Source: Pseudomonadota bacterium
GTDB taxonomy: Bacteria; Pseudomonadota; Gammaproteobacteria; QQUJ01
Length of the DNA stretch: 64,000 nt
NCBI GenBank assembly: GCA_008501635.1
Contig: QQUJ01000017.1
Coordinates: 124,001 to 188,000, forward strand
Direction: 5' to 3'
Position 1 is the stretch's first letter, and each line of letters starts with the position of its first letter. A program made the translations under genes and the position numbers. The notes below the pieces were generated by a model, which was not told the origin of the DNA, did not search any database, and saw only the letters and a program-made list of their open reading frames with translations. Below, piece after piece: positions 24,201-33,681 of this stretch.

Positions 24201-24319
24201 TATAGTTAGTATTATTCAATTTTACTAATTGTATTCTGGCCTCTATTCTGGGCCTGTAGACGGGAGATGCGCTCCCGGTCGAAAAACTTGAAACCCGACA
24301 ATCTAAAGGAGATTGCATC

Positions 24320-25063
24320 ATGTTCAAGAGCCAAGAAGGACGACGTGTCCCCCAGGTGACCTTTCGCACCCGTCGTGACCACGAGTGGGTCGATGTGACC
24401 AGCGACGATATCTTCGCGGGTAAAACGGTGGTGGTGTTCTCGCTGCCGGGCGCTTTTACCCCGACCTGTTCCAGCTCGCACGTGCCGCGCTACAACCAGC
24501 TGGCCGATACCTTCAAGGCCAACGGTGTCGACGAGATTGTCTGCATGTCGGTCAACGACTCCTTCGTGATGAATCAGTGGCAGGAGGAGCAGAAGGCTTT
24601 CAATCTGCGCTTCATACCGGACGGCAACGGCGAGTTCACCGACGGCATGGGCCTGCTGGTGGACAAGGACGACCTCGGCTTCGGCAAGCGCTCCTGGCGC
24701 TACTCGATGCTGGTGCGCGACGGTGTCATCGAAAAGCAGTTCATCGAGCCCGAAGTGCCTGGCGATCCCTACGGCGTATCCGATGCCGACACCATGCTCG
24801 AGTACCTGGCGCCGAAGGCCGAGAAGCCGCTCGATGTCACTGTCTTCTCGCGCAAGGGCTGCCCTTTCTGCGCCAAGGCCAAGGGCATGCTGAACGATGC
24901 GGGCATCCGCTATGAAGAGCTGGTGCTCAATCGCGATTACACCGATGCCACGCTGCGCGCGGTGACCGATGCCACCACGGTGCCGCAGATCTTCATCAAC
25001 GGCCAGTTGATCGGCGGTTCCGAGGATCTCGAGAACTGGCTGGGCAAGCGCAAGGCCGCGTAA
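24320..25063 (+). CDS. Hybrid peroxiredoxin 5-glutaredoxin
   Basis: 247 aa fused peroxidase. Peroxiredoxin-5 domain (about residues 1-160) with the peroxidatic Cys50 in [14 protein letters not shown], then a glutaredoxin domain (about 172-245) with CPFC at 181-184 and [14 protein letters not shown]. It reduces peroxides using glutathione through its own glutaredoxin module. RBS AAAGGAG precedes ATG 24320. The next gene is glutathione reductase, which regenerates the GSH it consumes, so the two form a functional pair. Regulation may run through the palindrome at 24182. Confidence 0.96.
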   Translation: MFKSQEGRRVPQVTFRTRRDHEWVDVTSDDIFAGKTVVVFSLPGAFTPTCSSSHVPRYNQLADTFKANGVDEIVCMSVNDSFVMNQWQEEQKAFNLRFIPDGNGEFTDGMGLLVDKDDLGFGKRSWRYSMLVRDGVIEKQFIEPEVPGDPYGVSDADTMLEYLAPKAEKPLDVTVFSRKGCPFCAKAKGMLNDAGIRYEELVLNRDYTDATLRAVTDATTVPQIFINGQLIGGSEDLENWLGKRKAA

Positions 25064-25069
25064 GGATAA

Positions 25070-25105
25070 GGGTGAGGGGATTGCTCGATGGATATCCCCT
25101 CACCC
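25070..25105. repeat. Inter-gene hairpin between prx5-grx and gor
   Basis: GGGTGAGGGGAT (25070-25081) pairs perfectly with ATCCCCTCACCC (25094-25105). No T-run follows, so it is more likely an RNA-stabilising or attenuating hairpin than a terminator. Confidence 0.7.
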
Positions 25106-25154
25106 TGACCCTCTCCGGCGGGGAGAGGGAAACGAATGCAAAGGGGTACGGGTA

Positions 25155-26549
25155 ATGAGCACTCATTTCGATCTCATCGCTATCGGTGGCGGCAGTGGCG
25201 GGCTGGCAGTCGCCGAACGTGCTGCCCAGCTGGGTAAGCGCGTGGCGCTGGTTTCCGCCGAAGCACTGGGCGGGACCTGCGTCAACAATGGCTGCGTTCC
25301 CAAAAAGCTCATGTGGTACGCCGCGCATCTGGCTTCTGCGGTTGGTGATGCACCCGGATTCGGGGTGAAGGCGCTGGCGCAGGGTGTGGACTGGGCGGCG
25401 CTGGTGCGGGGGCGTGATGGCTACACCGCCAATATCAATGATTACTGGGACGGTTATGCGGAGTCGCAGGGCATTACCGTGATCCGGGGTGTTGCGCAAT
25501 TCGCCGGGCCCGGGACGGTGGTTGTGGAGGGTGTCGAATACCAGGGTGAGCACATTGTCGTTGCCACCGGAAGTCACCCCATCGTGCCCCGCGTACCCGG
25601 AGCGGAGCTGGGCATAACGTCAGACGGTTTCTTCGCCTTGCGGGAGCAGCCGCGGCGGGTGGCGGTGATCGGCGGTGGCTACATCGGGGTCGAACTGGCC
25701 GGTGTGCTACGGGCGCTGGGTTCCGATGTCACATTGGTGGCCTTGGAGAAGCGTGTTCTGGAGGTGTTCGATCCCATGGTGGGTCGAGTGCTCGGTGGCG
25801 AAATGGAAAAGCAAGGGATTACGTTGTGCCTGGGCGCTCAGGTTTCCGGACTGGCGCGCGCGGAAGACGACACCTTGGCGATCGACACGGTAGGTGGCAG
25901 CACGCTACCAGGCTTCGACACGGTAATCTGGGCGGTGGGCCGCCGCCCCAATACGACCGAACTGAATATGCAGGCCGCCGGAGTCGAGATGAAGCCCAAC
26001 GGCATCATCCCGGTTGACGACTATCAGAACACCAACGTGTCCGGTATCTACGCCGTGGGTGATGTGACCGGCCGCGTACCGCTGACGCCGGTTGCCATCG
26101 GGGCGGGGCGGCGTCTGGCCGAACGGCTGTTCGACAACCAGCCTGACCGCAGACTGGACTACGACCTCATTCCCAGCGTGGTGTTCGCACATCCGCCGGT
26201 GGGTACGGTGGGGCTCACCGAACCGCAGGCGCGCGAGCGCTATGGCGAAACGGTGACGGTGTACCAGACCGAATTCACGCCGATGCGGTTTGCGCTGGCG
26301 GCGCAGCCGCAGACCACGGCCATGAAGATGGTGTGCGCCGGTGCTGACGAGCGCGTCGTGGGCATCCATCTGATCGGCGAAGGCGTGGATGAGATGCTGC
26401 AGGGTTTTGCGGTGGCGGTGAAGATGGGCGCCACCAAGGCGCAGTTCGATGAGACCGTCGCGATTCATCCGACCAGTGCCGAAGAGTTGGTGACATTGAA
26501 GGTGCCGGTACAGAAGCAGGAATCCGAATCGGTCGGTGTCGCGGCCTAG
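25155..26549 (+). CDS. gor: Glutathione-disulfide reductase
   Basis: 464 aa flavoprotein that reduces GSSG with NADPH. FAD motif [11 protein letters not shown] near the N-terminus, redox-active Cys42/Cys47 in [16 protein letters not shown](P) motif [16 protein letters not shown] segment YAVGDVTG and the dimer-interface active-site His in IHPTSAEE. The arginine-rich NADPH selectivity region is not obvious, so cofactor preference is assumed from the family. Directly downstream of prx5-grx on the same strand. Confidence 0.93.
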   Translation: MSTHFDLIAIGGGSGGLAVAERAAQLGKRVALVSAEALGGTCVNNGCVPKKLMWYAAHLASAVGDAPGFGVKALAQGVDWAALVRGRDGYTANINDYWDGYAESQGITVIRGVAQFAGPGTVVVEGVEYQGEHIVVATGSHPIVPRVPGAELGITSDGFFALREQPRRVAVIGGGYIGVELAGVLRALGSDVTLVALEKRVLEVFDPMVGRVLGGEMEKQGITLCLGAQVSGLARAEDDTLAIDTVGGSTLPGFDTVIWAVGRRPNTTELNMQAAGVEMKPNGIIPVDDYQNTNVSGIYAVGDVTGRVPLTPVAIGAGRRLAERLFDNQPDRRLDYDLIPSVVFAHPPVGTVGLTEPQARERYGETVTVYQTEFTPMRFALAAQPQTTAMKMVCAGADERVVGIHLIGEGVDEMLQGFAVAVKMGATKAQFDETVAIHPTSAEELVTLKVPVQKQESESVGVAA

Positions 26550-26571
26550 TGGCTGGTGAGGCCGCACCTTA

Positions 26572-26706
26572 ACCACGAAGCACACAAAGTCCACGAAGTT
26601 TGACAGACAGGGGTCGGCGCACCGGGTTTGCTCGTGGGCGCTGATCCGGCAGGCGCTCAATGCCCTTCACTCGTCCCCACTTTGTGTACTTAGTGTACTT
26701 TGTGGT
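26572..26706. repeat. Single 135-bp palindromic element of the ACCACGAAG family
   Basis: The left arm ACCACGAAGCACACAAAG (26572) is answered by the right arm TACTTTGTGGT ending at 26706. The interior is unrelated to the array units, so the family is defined by its arms. Confidence 0.85.
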
Positions 26707-26746
26707 CAAGAGCCTTTACGACCCCCCGTTTGCCGGCGCAACGGCA

Positions 26747-26826
26747 GGTCGGGTTAGCGCAGCGTAACCCGACATTCCCCGAGTCAGGGCGCCAGGCGTT
26801 GGGTTACGCTGCGCTAACCCAACCTA
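26747..26826. repeat. Inverted pair of GTCGGGTTA-family repeats
   Basis: Left copy at 26747-26772 and inverted right copy at 26798-26826 (GTTGGGTTACGCTGC form). The right copy carries the G-to-A type changes also seen at 19806-19835. Confidence 0.85.
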
Positions 26827-27031
26827 AGTATTTGCCAGCGCAGCGAAATCGCTGTCCCTGCCCGCCCACGATCTGTTAGACTCGCGCCCTTCTTGATGCC
26901 TTTCGGTCGGCGTCTGATCCATTCGCGGTAACACCCCTCAGCGGTTTTCCCTCGAACACTACAAAATAGTTTCCCGCCTTTGACCGTCCCGAAGCGCTGC
27001 TTTGGCGAGGCCGGTTCTGGAGTTTTATTGC

Positions 27032-28498
27032 ATGTCATTCGATACCCTCGGCCTGTCGGCCGAATTGTTGCGCGCGGTCGCCGAAGAAGGCTACAGCGAG
27101 CCCACCCCCGTACAACGTCACGCCATTCCCGTCATACTCGAAGGGCGCGACATACTTGCCGGTGCACAGACCGGTACCGGCAAGACCGCCGGATTCACGC
27201 TGCCCATGCTGCAGCTTCTGAATGCCAGGTCGGCAGCAGGCAACCGCCGGCCGGTCAGGGCGTTGATCCTGACACCCACCCGCGAGCTGGCCGCCCAGGT
27301 CGAAGAGGCCGTGGTCACCTACGGCAAGCATCTGCCGCTGCGCTCGGCCGTCGTCTACGGCGGGGTCAGCATCAACCCGCAAATCGCGGCGTTGCGTCGC
27401 GGCGTAGATATCCTCGTCGCCACGCCCGGCCGCCTGCTCGATCACGCCGGGCAGCGCACCGTCGATCTATCCCAGGTGGAAATCCTGGTGCTCGACGAAG
27501 CCGATCGCATGCTCGACATGGGGTTCATCCGCGACATCCGCCGCATACTCGCGCTGCTGCCCAAACAGCGTCAGAACCTGCTCTTTTCGGCCACCTCTTC
27601 CGACGAGATCAAACGCCTTTCGGACGATCTGTTGAACAAGCCGGCTTTTATTGAAGTGGCGCCGCGTAACGCGACGGCGGATCGCATCGCGCAGGTGGTG
27701 CATCCGGTGGATCGTGAGCGCAAGCGCGAGCTGCTCTCCTACCTGATCAGCTCGCAGAACTGGCGTCAGGTGCTGGTGTTCACACGCACCAAACACGGGG
27801 CGAATCGCCTGGCTCAGCAACTGGAGAAAGATGGAATCAGCACCGCGGCGATTCACGGCAACAAAAGCCAGGGCGCACGCACCAAGGCGCTGGCGGATTT
27901 CAAGACCAACAAGATCCGGGTGCTCGTCGCCACCGATATCGCCGCGCGCGGTCTCGACATCGACCAGCTACCGCACGTCGTCAATTTTGAGATGCCGAAT
28001 GTGCCCGAAGACTACGTGCACCGCATCGGGCGCACCGGACGTGCGGGCGCCGAAGGCGAGGCCGTATCGCTGGTCTGCGTCGACGAACAGAAACTGCTGC
28101 GCGATATCGAGCGGCTGTTGAAACGGGAGCTGCCCAAGTCGGTGATCGACGGGTTCGCGCCCGATCCCGCGATCAAGGCCGAGCCGATCCCCAATGGGCG
28201 CAATCAGCGCGGCGGCGGGCGCCAGGAGGCGGGTCGCCCGGGTAATCGCCAACCGCGACGCCAGAATACGGGATCGGCACGCAACTCGAGGCAAGCACAG
28301 CCGGGGCAGCGGAGCGCGAGTTCCACACGCGGCGAGGAGCGACCGCAGCCCACCGGCGGCAAGCAGAAAGCGACGCAGAACCGCAACAGCCCGCGGCCCC
28401 ATCGTCAATCGGCTGCGCCGGGGAAAGGGCAACGTCGTCATACGGCGCGCCACGGTAACGAGGCACCGGCCCTGTTGGGTGGCGGTAAAAACCGCTAG
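27032..28498 (+). CDS. rhlE: DEAD-box ATP-dependent RNA helicase, RhlE-like
   Basis: 488 aa. Q motif near [13 protein letters not shown], Walker [24 protein letters not shown] box in [16 protein letters not shown] in [14 protein letters not shown], and the C-terminal ARGLDI and [10 protein letters not shown]. The tail after about residue 385 is a Gln/Arg/Gly-rich disordered RNA-binding extension. It unwinds RNA in ribosome assembly or RNA decay. Start at ATG 27032 has GGAG nine bases upstream. The last two bases of its stop codon coincide with the first bases of the repeat element at 28497. Confidence 0.93.
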   Translation: MSFDTLGLSAELLRAVAEEGYSEPTPVQRHAIPVILEGRDILAGAQTGTGKTAGFTLPMLQLLNARSAAGNRRPVRALILTPTRELAAQVEEAVVTYGKHLPLRSAVVYGGVSINPQIAALRRGVDILVATPGRLLDHAGQRTVDLSQVEILVLDEADRMLDMGFIRDIRRILALLPKQRQNLLFSATSSDEIKRLSDDLLNKPAFIEVAPRNATADRIAQVVHPVDRERKRELLSYLISSQNWRQVLVFTRTKHGANRLAQQLEKDGISTAAIHGNKSQGARTKALADFKTNKIRVLVATDIAARGLDIDQLPHVVNFEMPNVPEDYVHRIGRTGRAGAEGEAVSLVCVDEQKLLRDIERLLKRELPKSVIDGFAPDPAIKAEPIPNGRNQRGGGRQEAGRPGNRQPRRQNTGSARNSRQAQPGQRSASSTRGEERPQPTGGKQKATQNRNSPRPHRQSAAPGKGQRRHTARHGNEAPALLGGGKNR

Positions 28499-28762
28499 AA
28501 CCTATCTCAGAATCCCGCGCGTGCTGTGTTGAGCTCCAGAGGCGCGCTGGGTAGGCCCGAAGGCGCAGCCAATAGCAACGCTATTGGCAAGTCGAGAACA
28601 CCGCCAGCGCGCCTCTGGGGCCAACCCGCAGGGCCGGGCGCTCGTGGTTCCAGCGCGGTGTTGCGGCTCGCTCATTGGGAATGACCCAACCACGCTCGCC
28701 GCGCCTGGCGCTCGAACCACGAGCGACCGGCACAGCTCGCGCGGGATTTTGAGACGGGTTCT
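28497..28762. repeat. 266-bp MITE-like element with 35-bp terminal inverted repeats
   Basis: The left end begins AGAACCTATCTCAGAATCCC (28497). The right end (28728-28762) is its near reverse complement, containing GCGGGATTTTGAGACGGGTTCT in two parts. The interior is GC-rich with nested inverted repeats (CCAATAGC / GCTATTGG at about 28569-28586). No transposase inside. A solo end is at 7099-7128, and a short related stretch is at about 43697-43715. Confidence 0.82.
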
Positions 28763-28799
28763 CGTTGAAATTCGTGGCCGAATGCACGACGGTGAGGGC

Positions 28800-29153
28800 A
28801 TGCGGGCCTTCACCGTTATGCTGCTCCTGTCACTAGCGGCGCCTTCCTTGAGCGTCGCAGAGACGCTCAGCGGTGCCCGGCTCTTCGCGGCCAAAGGTTG
28901 TCACATCTGCCATGGTCTGGAGGGACGTACCCCGCTCTCTGAAAACTATCCCGTGCTCGCGGGGCAAAATGTCCCGTACCTGATCCAGCAGCTCGCCGAT
29001 ATCAAACGCGGAAGCCGCAGCAACGGGTTGTCTCCCACCATGCGCACCATTATGGAGTTTGTGAGCGACCAGGAGATCGAGCGTATCGCCCGCTATCTGG
29101 GCGGGCTGCCCTGGGGCGATCATCCTTTGTCGCATCGCCGATTGGAGCAGTAA
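28800..29153 (+). CDS. Small periplasmic cytochrome c
   Basis: 117 aa with a signal peptide (about residues 1-20). One heme site, CHICH, follows AAKGC, and an axial Met is likely in NGLSPTMRTIM. Length and order fit the class I cytochrome c553 type, which acts as a soluble electron carrier. ATG 28800 is preceded by a GAGGG run with tight spacing; ATG 28782 is an alternative. It begins only 38 bases after the MITE-like element, which may therefore supply its promoter region. Confidence 0.85.
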   Translation: MRAFTVMLLLSLAAPSLSVAETLSGARLFAAKGCHICHGLEGRTPLSENYPVLAGQNVPYLIQQLADIKRGSRSNGLSPTMRTIMEFVSDQEIERIARYLGGLPWGDHPLSHRRLEQ

Positions 29154-29489
29154 CGCAGCAGCCGGCACCTGCAGTCCAAAGCGAATAACGTGCGTCAGCG
29201 TTCAAGCGAACAGGCAGGGAGCAGTGGATTGATGATCCGTGCATTGCGGCCATCGTCAGCAGCAATCATAGGGCCGGTGCCAGCGGTCAGGCCGTGCACA
29301 CGGTGCTTGATGGCTGGGCTTTTCACGCGCTCCAGTTGAACGGCGTGCGTACAATGGGAATAGTGCGGACGGGTACCGGGTGATTGACACCGGTCCGGTA
29401 TCGGTTTCAATTGAGGGACCTCTGAACACGACTTGGCCAGAGGTTCCTTAAGCCTTTACCGCATTGAATAGAGATTCAGACGATCGACC
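29154..29489. other. Intergenic region between cytochrome c and LysE genes
   Basis: No supported gene. Near the right end, GGGACCTCTG (about 29415) pairs imperfectly with CAGAGGTTCC (about 29441), a terminator-like hairpin without a clear T-run. Confidence 0.4.
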
Positions 29490-30116
29490 ATGCCCAGCAT
29501 CGAGTTACTTCTGCTCTTCTTTACAACTTCCATCCTGCTTGGTTTGGCGCCCGGACCGGACAATCTTTTTGTCATGGCGCAATCCGCCCAGCACGGGCGA
29601 AAAGCGGGTCTGCTGGTGACCATCGGGTTGTGCACAGGATTGCTGGTGCACACGTCCGCGGTGGCGTTTGGGCTGGCGGCGATCTTTCAGGCCTCCGCTG
29701 TGGCGTTCACGGTCCTGAAGTTCGTCGGCGCAGCGTATCTGCTCTATCTGGCGTGGCAGGCGTTCCGCTCGTCGGCCTCCGATGAAGGTGCGGCACTGGT
29801 GGGTGGCGTCAACGTGCGCAGACTCTATGTTCGCGGGATCATCATGAATGTCACCAACCCCAAGGTGTCGATCTTTTTCCTCGCGTTTCTTCCGCAATTT
29901 ACCGACCCGGCGCAAGGTCCTATCGCGCCGCAGGTATTGCTGCTCGGGGGGCTCTTCATCGTCGCCACCATACTGGTGTTCGGGTCGATCAGCGTGCTGG
30001 CGGGAACCATGGGTTCGCGGTTCCGGCGCTCGGCGCTGGCGCAGAAGGCGTTGAACTGGATTGCCGGTTCCATCTTTGCGGGATTGGCGGTAAAGCTGGC
30101 GATATCTGAACGTTGA
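29490..30116 (+). CDS. LysE/RhtB family amino-acid exporter
   Basis: 208 aa inner-membrane protein with about six hydrophobic helices and the family motif GLAPGPDNLFVMAQS near the N-terminus, followed by GLCTGLLVHT and NVTNPKVSIFFLAFLPQF. Family members export amino acids or homoserine lactones. The substrate cannot be assigned here. It stands alone on the plus strand. Confidence 0.93.
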   Translation: MPSIELLLLFFTTSILLGLAPGPDNLFVMAQSAQHGRKAGLLVTIGLCTGLLVHTSAVAFGLAAIFQASAVAFTVLKFVGAAYLLYLAWQAFRSSASDEGAALVGGVNVRRLYVRGIIMNVTNPKVSIFFLAFLPQFTDPAQGPIAPQVLLLGGLFIVATILVFGSISVLAGTMGSRFRRSALAQKALNWIAGSIFAGLAVKLAISER

Positions 30117-30140
30117 TGGCCGATCGCGCGGCCTGGTGGG

Positions 30141-30881
30141 TTATACGGGCATGGCTGTGGTCAGCTTTTTGAAATCCATGCTGACCCGACCCTTGGCACC
30201 GAGCCGCAGCAGCGCGAAGTGGCCGTGGTTCAGTGCGCCGGGCGCGATAATGTAGCGGGCCTGAGGATCGAACGTCAGGCTGGACAGATCTTTACCGGTC
30301 AGTTTGTTGATGGTCCCGTTCGGTGTTCGCACGTACGCCACGGGAACCTCAAGGTGCCCACAGACCACCCGACGTTTATTTCTGACCTCGAGCCTTTTAA
30401 AAGCCTTTTCGATGGTGTCGTCGCCAACCCGATTCAGCAGATAGTGATCGGAATCGTCCTTGGACGAGCCGTAGAAACCATGCATGAAGGTGATGTCGAG
30501 CTGACGGACATGGATGCGGGTGCCGGTCCCCGTCTCGCCGGTCGGGTAGAGTCGGTGCTTGAACATCATGTCGAGGATCTCGCGATAGCGTTCGTCGGCA
30601 ACACGATCGATATTCTGGTAGGTCTGGTACTCCCTGGCGCCGGCGATCAGCAGGAACTTGCGATAGAACTTCAGCGAGTCGGGATCGCTGCGGTGCGCGA
30701 GACGCGAGTAGGTATTCTTGTAGACGCGCAAACTGAGCGATTGCTCCAGCGAGAGGTTGCCCAGAAAAATGAACTTGCAGGCGTAATAGGAGCGAATGAG
30801 GCGCCCGAACTCATCGATTGAGAGGCGGTCTGAGTTTCCGGCAACCAGGGTTTGGGCAATCTGATAGGTCTGCAACGGCAT
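30141..30881 (-). CDS. Uncharacterized protein with metallophosphoesterase-like C-terminus
   Basis: 246 aa. GNSD near residue 15 and, near the C-terminus, VVCGHLEVPVAYV and YIIAPGALNHGHFALLRL recall the GNHD, GHTHxP and NPGS segments of calcineurin-like phosphoesterases. The DxH and GD metal motifs that should precede GNHD are absent, and the second His of GHTH is Glu. Either it is a diverged non-catalytic relative or the similarity is accidental. ATG 30881 has AAGGA four bases upstream, supporting the start and arguing against simple truncation. Follows the patatin gene in the same direction. Confidence 0.5.
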   Translation of the reverse strand: MPLQTYQIAQTLVAGNSDRLSIDEFGRLIRSYYACKFIFLGNLSLEQSLSLRVYKNTYSRLAHRSDPDSLKFYRKFLLIAGAREYQTYQNIDRVADERYREILDMMFKHRLYPTGETGTGTRIHVRQLDITFMHGFYGSSKDDSDHYLLNRVGDDTIEKAFKRLEVRNKRRVVCGHLEVPVAYVRTPNGTINKLTGKDLSSLTFDPQARYIIAPGALNHGHFALLRLGAKGRVSMDFKKLTTAMPV

Positions 30882-30957
30882 AAAATCCTTTTCGTCTCGA
30901 CCGATACAATACTGGAATCCGTCGCCGGGGCAAAACCCGGTACGGACATGGGTGCGA

Positions 30958-31863
30958 TCAGCCGAGGAGTTTCTCCAGCTGTCGCTTCAATCGATCCTTC
31001 TGCGGTTGGGCTTGCTGGAAGATGGCCTCAAATTTGTAGAACTCCAGGACACGCACATCGCGAATCTCCGGCCGGATGTAGATGTCGGGCGGCCGATGGC
31101 GCATCTTCTCTTTCAGGACGGTGCTTTGCAGGATCTGAAAGGCTTCGAAGGTCGCCTCCAGATAGGAGGGGATCGGGTCTTCACCGGGTGTACGCAGACC
31201 GATGACATCGACGGCGATGGTGAGGTCACAATCCTGTTGTATCAGGTCATAGGGTACGGGATTCACCAATCCGCCATCGACCAGCAGCCGATCGCCGATG
31301 GTGACCGGGGCGAACACGCCGGGCAGTGCCATGCTGGCCTGTACGGCAGGCATCAACAGGCCCGAGTCGAATACGGCGGCCTCGCGGCTCCAGAAATCGG
31401 TGGCGACCACCTGTAGCGGGATCTTGAGCTGGTCGAAGCGCTCGACACCCAGCGTCTCGTCCAAGAAGGCGATGAATCCGTCGGGATTGAGCAGGCCACC
31501 ACGGCGCAGCTCGGGCAACAGAAAATCGAGCCAGCGCAGGCCGCTCTCGCCGGAAAGCGCGTCGATCCACGATTCGTTCTCCGACACCGTGAGCTGATCG
31601 ATCAGTGCGCGGATTTCACGCCCGCTTTTCCCGGCGGCATAGAGCACGCCGATGATCGCGCCGATGCTGGTGCCGGCAATGCGATAGGGCTTGATCCCCA
31701 ATTCATCCAGCACCTCCAGCATCAATACGTGCGCCAGGCCGCGCGCCCCACCCCCACCCAACGCGATGCCCACCCGGTCGCGGCGCGGTCCACGACTGCA
31801 GGCGGTCGGGAACAGCGCAGCGCAGCCAAGGGCGGTTACGAACTGGCGGCGGGTGAGATTCAT
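30958..31863 (-). CDS. Patatin-like phospholipase lipoprotein
   Basis: 301 aa. Signal with RRQF and lipobox FPTAC (Cys22). Patatin domain with the oxyanion loop GGGGARG (36-42), nucleophile Ser66 in GTSIG and catalytic Asp in VDGGLVNPVP (about residue 200). It should hydrolyse acyl esters of lipids at the envelope. The Arg pair before the hydrophobic stretch suggests Tat export, uncommon for a lipoprotein. It precedes the gene at 30141 on the same strand, 76 bp apart. Confidence 0.92.
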   Translation of the reverse strand: MNLTRRQFVTALGCAALFPTACSRGPRRDRVGIALGGGGARGLAHVLMLEVLDELGIKPYRIAGTSIGAIIGVLYAAGKSGREIRALIDQLTVSENESWIDALSGESGLRWLDFLLPELRRGGLLNPDGFIAFLDETLGVERFDQLKIPLQVVATDFWSREAAVFDSGLLMPAVQASMALPGVFAPVTIGDRLLVDGGLVNPVPYDLIQQDCDLTIAVDVIGLRTPGEDPIPSYLEATFEAFQILQSTVLKEKMRHRPPDIYIRPEIRDVRVLEFYKFEAIFQQAQPQKDRLKRQLEKLLG

Positions 31864-32083
31864 GAAGTTTCGACTCGTCAGTATTGGGTCAGATCGGCGC
31901 CTGATCCGTCACCGTTCGTTTGCACCATCGTTTTACGGTGTGATCAGTACTTCGACGCCGCCAATGGTACCCGTCAATGATGAGTGATTACTGTACCCAG
32001 GTTGGGTTAAACGACAAGCGGCGCTCGGTTCGAGGTGCGCGCTGCAACGGGATCGCCTCGCGCCTGAGGTGTCGGGGCGAATC

Positions 32084-32911
32084 TCACCATGTCAGCGTGA
32101 ACAGGAACTCGCGAAGGAGGCTGCTGAAATGCTCCGGTTGCTCGAGATGCGGGGCGTGCCCTGATTCATCGCAGCCTCCGTCGCGCCCCTGGGGCAGCTG
32201 CTGCAACCAGAATTCCGCCACGGCGGGTGAGTAGAGGCGGCTACGTTTTCCCCAAACGATCAACGTTGGCAGATGCAGCGTGGCGAGCATCCGCTCGTAG
32301 TGGTGTTCGCTCAGGGAGCGCCAAAGATGCACCAGCGTGTCGGCGTCGTTGGTCTGCAATTGCTGCAACGCCCATCTGCGCAGCGTCGGGGAGGTGGTCT
32401 CCCATCTGGCGAACAGGTTTTCGGCAGCGGCGTGGGAAAAGCGGCGCCAGTCGCGACGCATCAGCGCCATGGAGCGCTCGCTCATGGCGGCATCGAACCC
32501 CCCTTTTAGTCCGAAGTGCCAGGTGTCGTCGTTGAGAATGCGGGGCGACATGTCTTCCACGATCAATCCACTGGTTCGTTGTTGGCCCTCTTGGCGCAGA
32601 GACTCCAGGCACACCAAGGCACCCATGGACCAACCAGCGAGGCAGCTCTTTTCGTCGGGCAACAGGTGGTCGAGAAGCTCGTTCAGATCCCGGGCGAGTT
32701 GTGGAAGCGTGGGTCGGTCCCCCTCCTGGCGGGAGAACCGGTGGCCGCGCAGGTCCGGAACGATCACGCGGAAATCGGAGGCAAGCTGCAGTGCCGCGGC
32801 CTCGAAGAACCCCCCGTGCGCGGCAAATCCGTGGACGAAAACCAGGGCCGAGCCCGATCCGTACTCCTGGAAGTAGAGCGGGTGCCCGTCGCTGGTATGC
32901 AGGATCGTCAT
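32084..32911 (-). CDS. Alpha/beta-hydrolase
   Basis: 275 aa with the alpha/beta-hydrolase order: HGFAAHGGFFE oxyanion segment, nucleophile Ser94 in AGWSMGA, and the terminal catalytic His in ESGHAPHLEQPEHF. No signal peptide. Similar to BioH or ester-hydrolase-type enzymes; substrate not deducible. It is divergent from the TetR gene across a 149-bp gap that holds a palindrome. It may therefore be a member of the same regulon, releasing an acid from an ester or thioester for the adjacent pathway. Confidence 0.87.
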   Translation of the reverse strand: MTILHTSDGHPLYFQEYGSGSALVFVHGFAAHGGFFEAAALQLASDFRVIVPDLRGHRFSRQEGDRPTLPQLARDLNELLDHLLPDEKSCLAGWSMGALVCLESLRQEGQQRTSGLIVEDMSPRILNDDTWHFGLKGGFDAAMSERSMALMRRDWRRFSHAAAENLFARWETTSPTLRRWALQQLQTNDADTLVHLWRSLSEHHYERMLATLHLPTLIVWGKRSRLYSPAVAEFWLQQLPQGRDGGCDESGHAPHLEQPEHFSSLLREFLFTLTW

Positions 32912-33026
32912 GACTGTGAGCGGTCTCCAAATCGGGGTGTCAGGGTCGGAACAGGCGGCAAGCCGGCAAATCGGAAATATTGGGGCCTGGGGCTTGACGT
33001 TGACCGTAAATCAGCCTAAATATGAC

Positions 33027-33039
33027 ACATGAGTCATGT
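33027..33039. promoter_or_regulatory. Candidate TetR operator
   Basis: ACATGAGTCATGT is a perfect 13-base palindrome around a central G, 21 bases upstream of the TetR start and in the divergent promoter region with the hydrolase gene. The position is typical for TetR autoregulation. Confidence 0.5.
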
Positions 33040-33060
33040 TTCAGTTAATTGTTAGGCGCT

Positions 33061-33681
33061 ATGACCGCTCCCGTCAAGAAACCAAAGACCGCCCGTGGGC
33101 AACGCACCTTGCGTAATCTGCTCGATGCCGCCGCCCTGGAGTTTGGCAGTAAGGGTTATCACGATGCTTCGGTGGCTGGTATCACCAGCAAAGCGGGTAT
33201 CGCGCAGGGTACTTTCTATATCTACTTCAGCAGCAAGGAGGAGATCTTTCGTGAACTGGTACTCGATCTCGGACGCACGCTGCGTGAGGAACTGAGCGCC
33301 AACGTCGCCGGAGCTCCAGATCGATTGACCGCCGAGCGCCAGGGTTTGGGCTATTTCATCCAGTTTGTGCGCGATCACCCACACCTCTACCGGATTGTCA
33401 TGGAAGCGCAGTATGTGGACGAATCAGCCTTCCGCAAGTACTTCACAGATTTCGCCAGCGCCTACAGCGTCAAACTCCAAAGAGCGTTGGTACAGGGCGA
33501 GATCCGATCCGGCCCCACCGATGAGCGTGCCTGGGCGTTGCTGGGTATTTCGCTTTTTCTCGGGCTGCGTTATGGACTCTGGGGACACGAACGCCCGGTC
33601 GACGAAGTGGTCGATGCCGTGATGGATCTGGTGGAGCATGGTCTGCGCCAACCTCCCGAGCAGGGGGTGGCGCGTGACTGA
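33061..33681 (+). CDS. TetR family transcriptional regulator
   Basis: 206 aa. N-terminal helix-turn-helix (about residues 12-58) with GITSKAGIAQGTFYIYFSSKEEIF, the standard TetR recognition helix, and a helical ligand-binding C-terminus. It overlaps the next gene by eight bases (GTGACTGA), so it is the first gene of the operon it probably represses. The ligand is likely an acyl-CoA or the acid handled by the pathway, as with FadR/PsrA-type TetR proteins. ATG 33061 chosen over the in-frame TTG 12 bases upstream. Confidence 0.92.
   Translation: MTAPVKKPKTARGQRTLRNLLDAAALEFGSKGYHDASVAGITSKAGIAQGTFYIYFSSKEEIFRELVLDLGRTLREELSANVAGAPDRLTAERQGLGYFIQFVRDHPHLYRIVMEAQYVDESAFRKYFTDFASAYSVKLQRALVQGEIRSGPTDERAWALLGISLFLGLRYGLWGHERPVDEVVDAVMDLVEHGLRQPPEQGVARD

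Larger units (their letters stand above)
26550..27031. other. Repeat-rich intergenic region before rhlE
   Basis: Carries the palindromic element at 26572-26706 and the inverted GTCGGGTTA pair at 26747-26826. From 26830 to 27031 nothing is recognised beyond the presumed rhlE promoter/leader. No gene supported. Confidence 0.5.

Noticed and set aside
24184-24220. OxyR box before the Prx5-Grx gene
   Set aside because: ATAG/CTAT half-sites are present, but the next half-site is 7 rather than 10-11 bases away, so I call only an unassigned palindrome.
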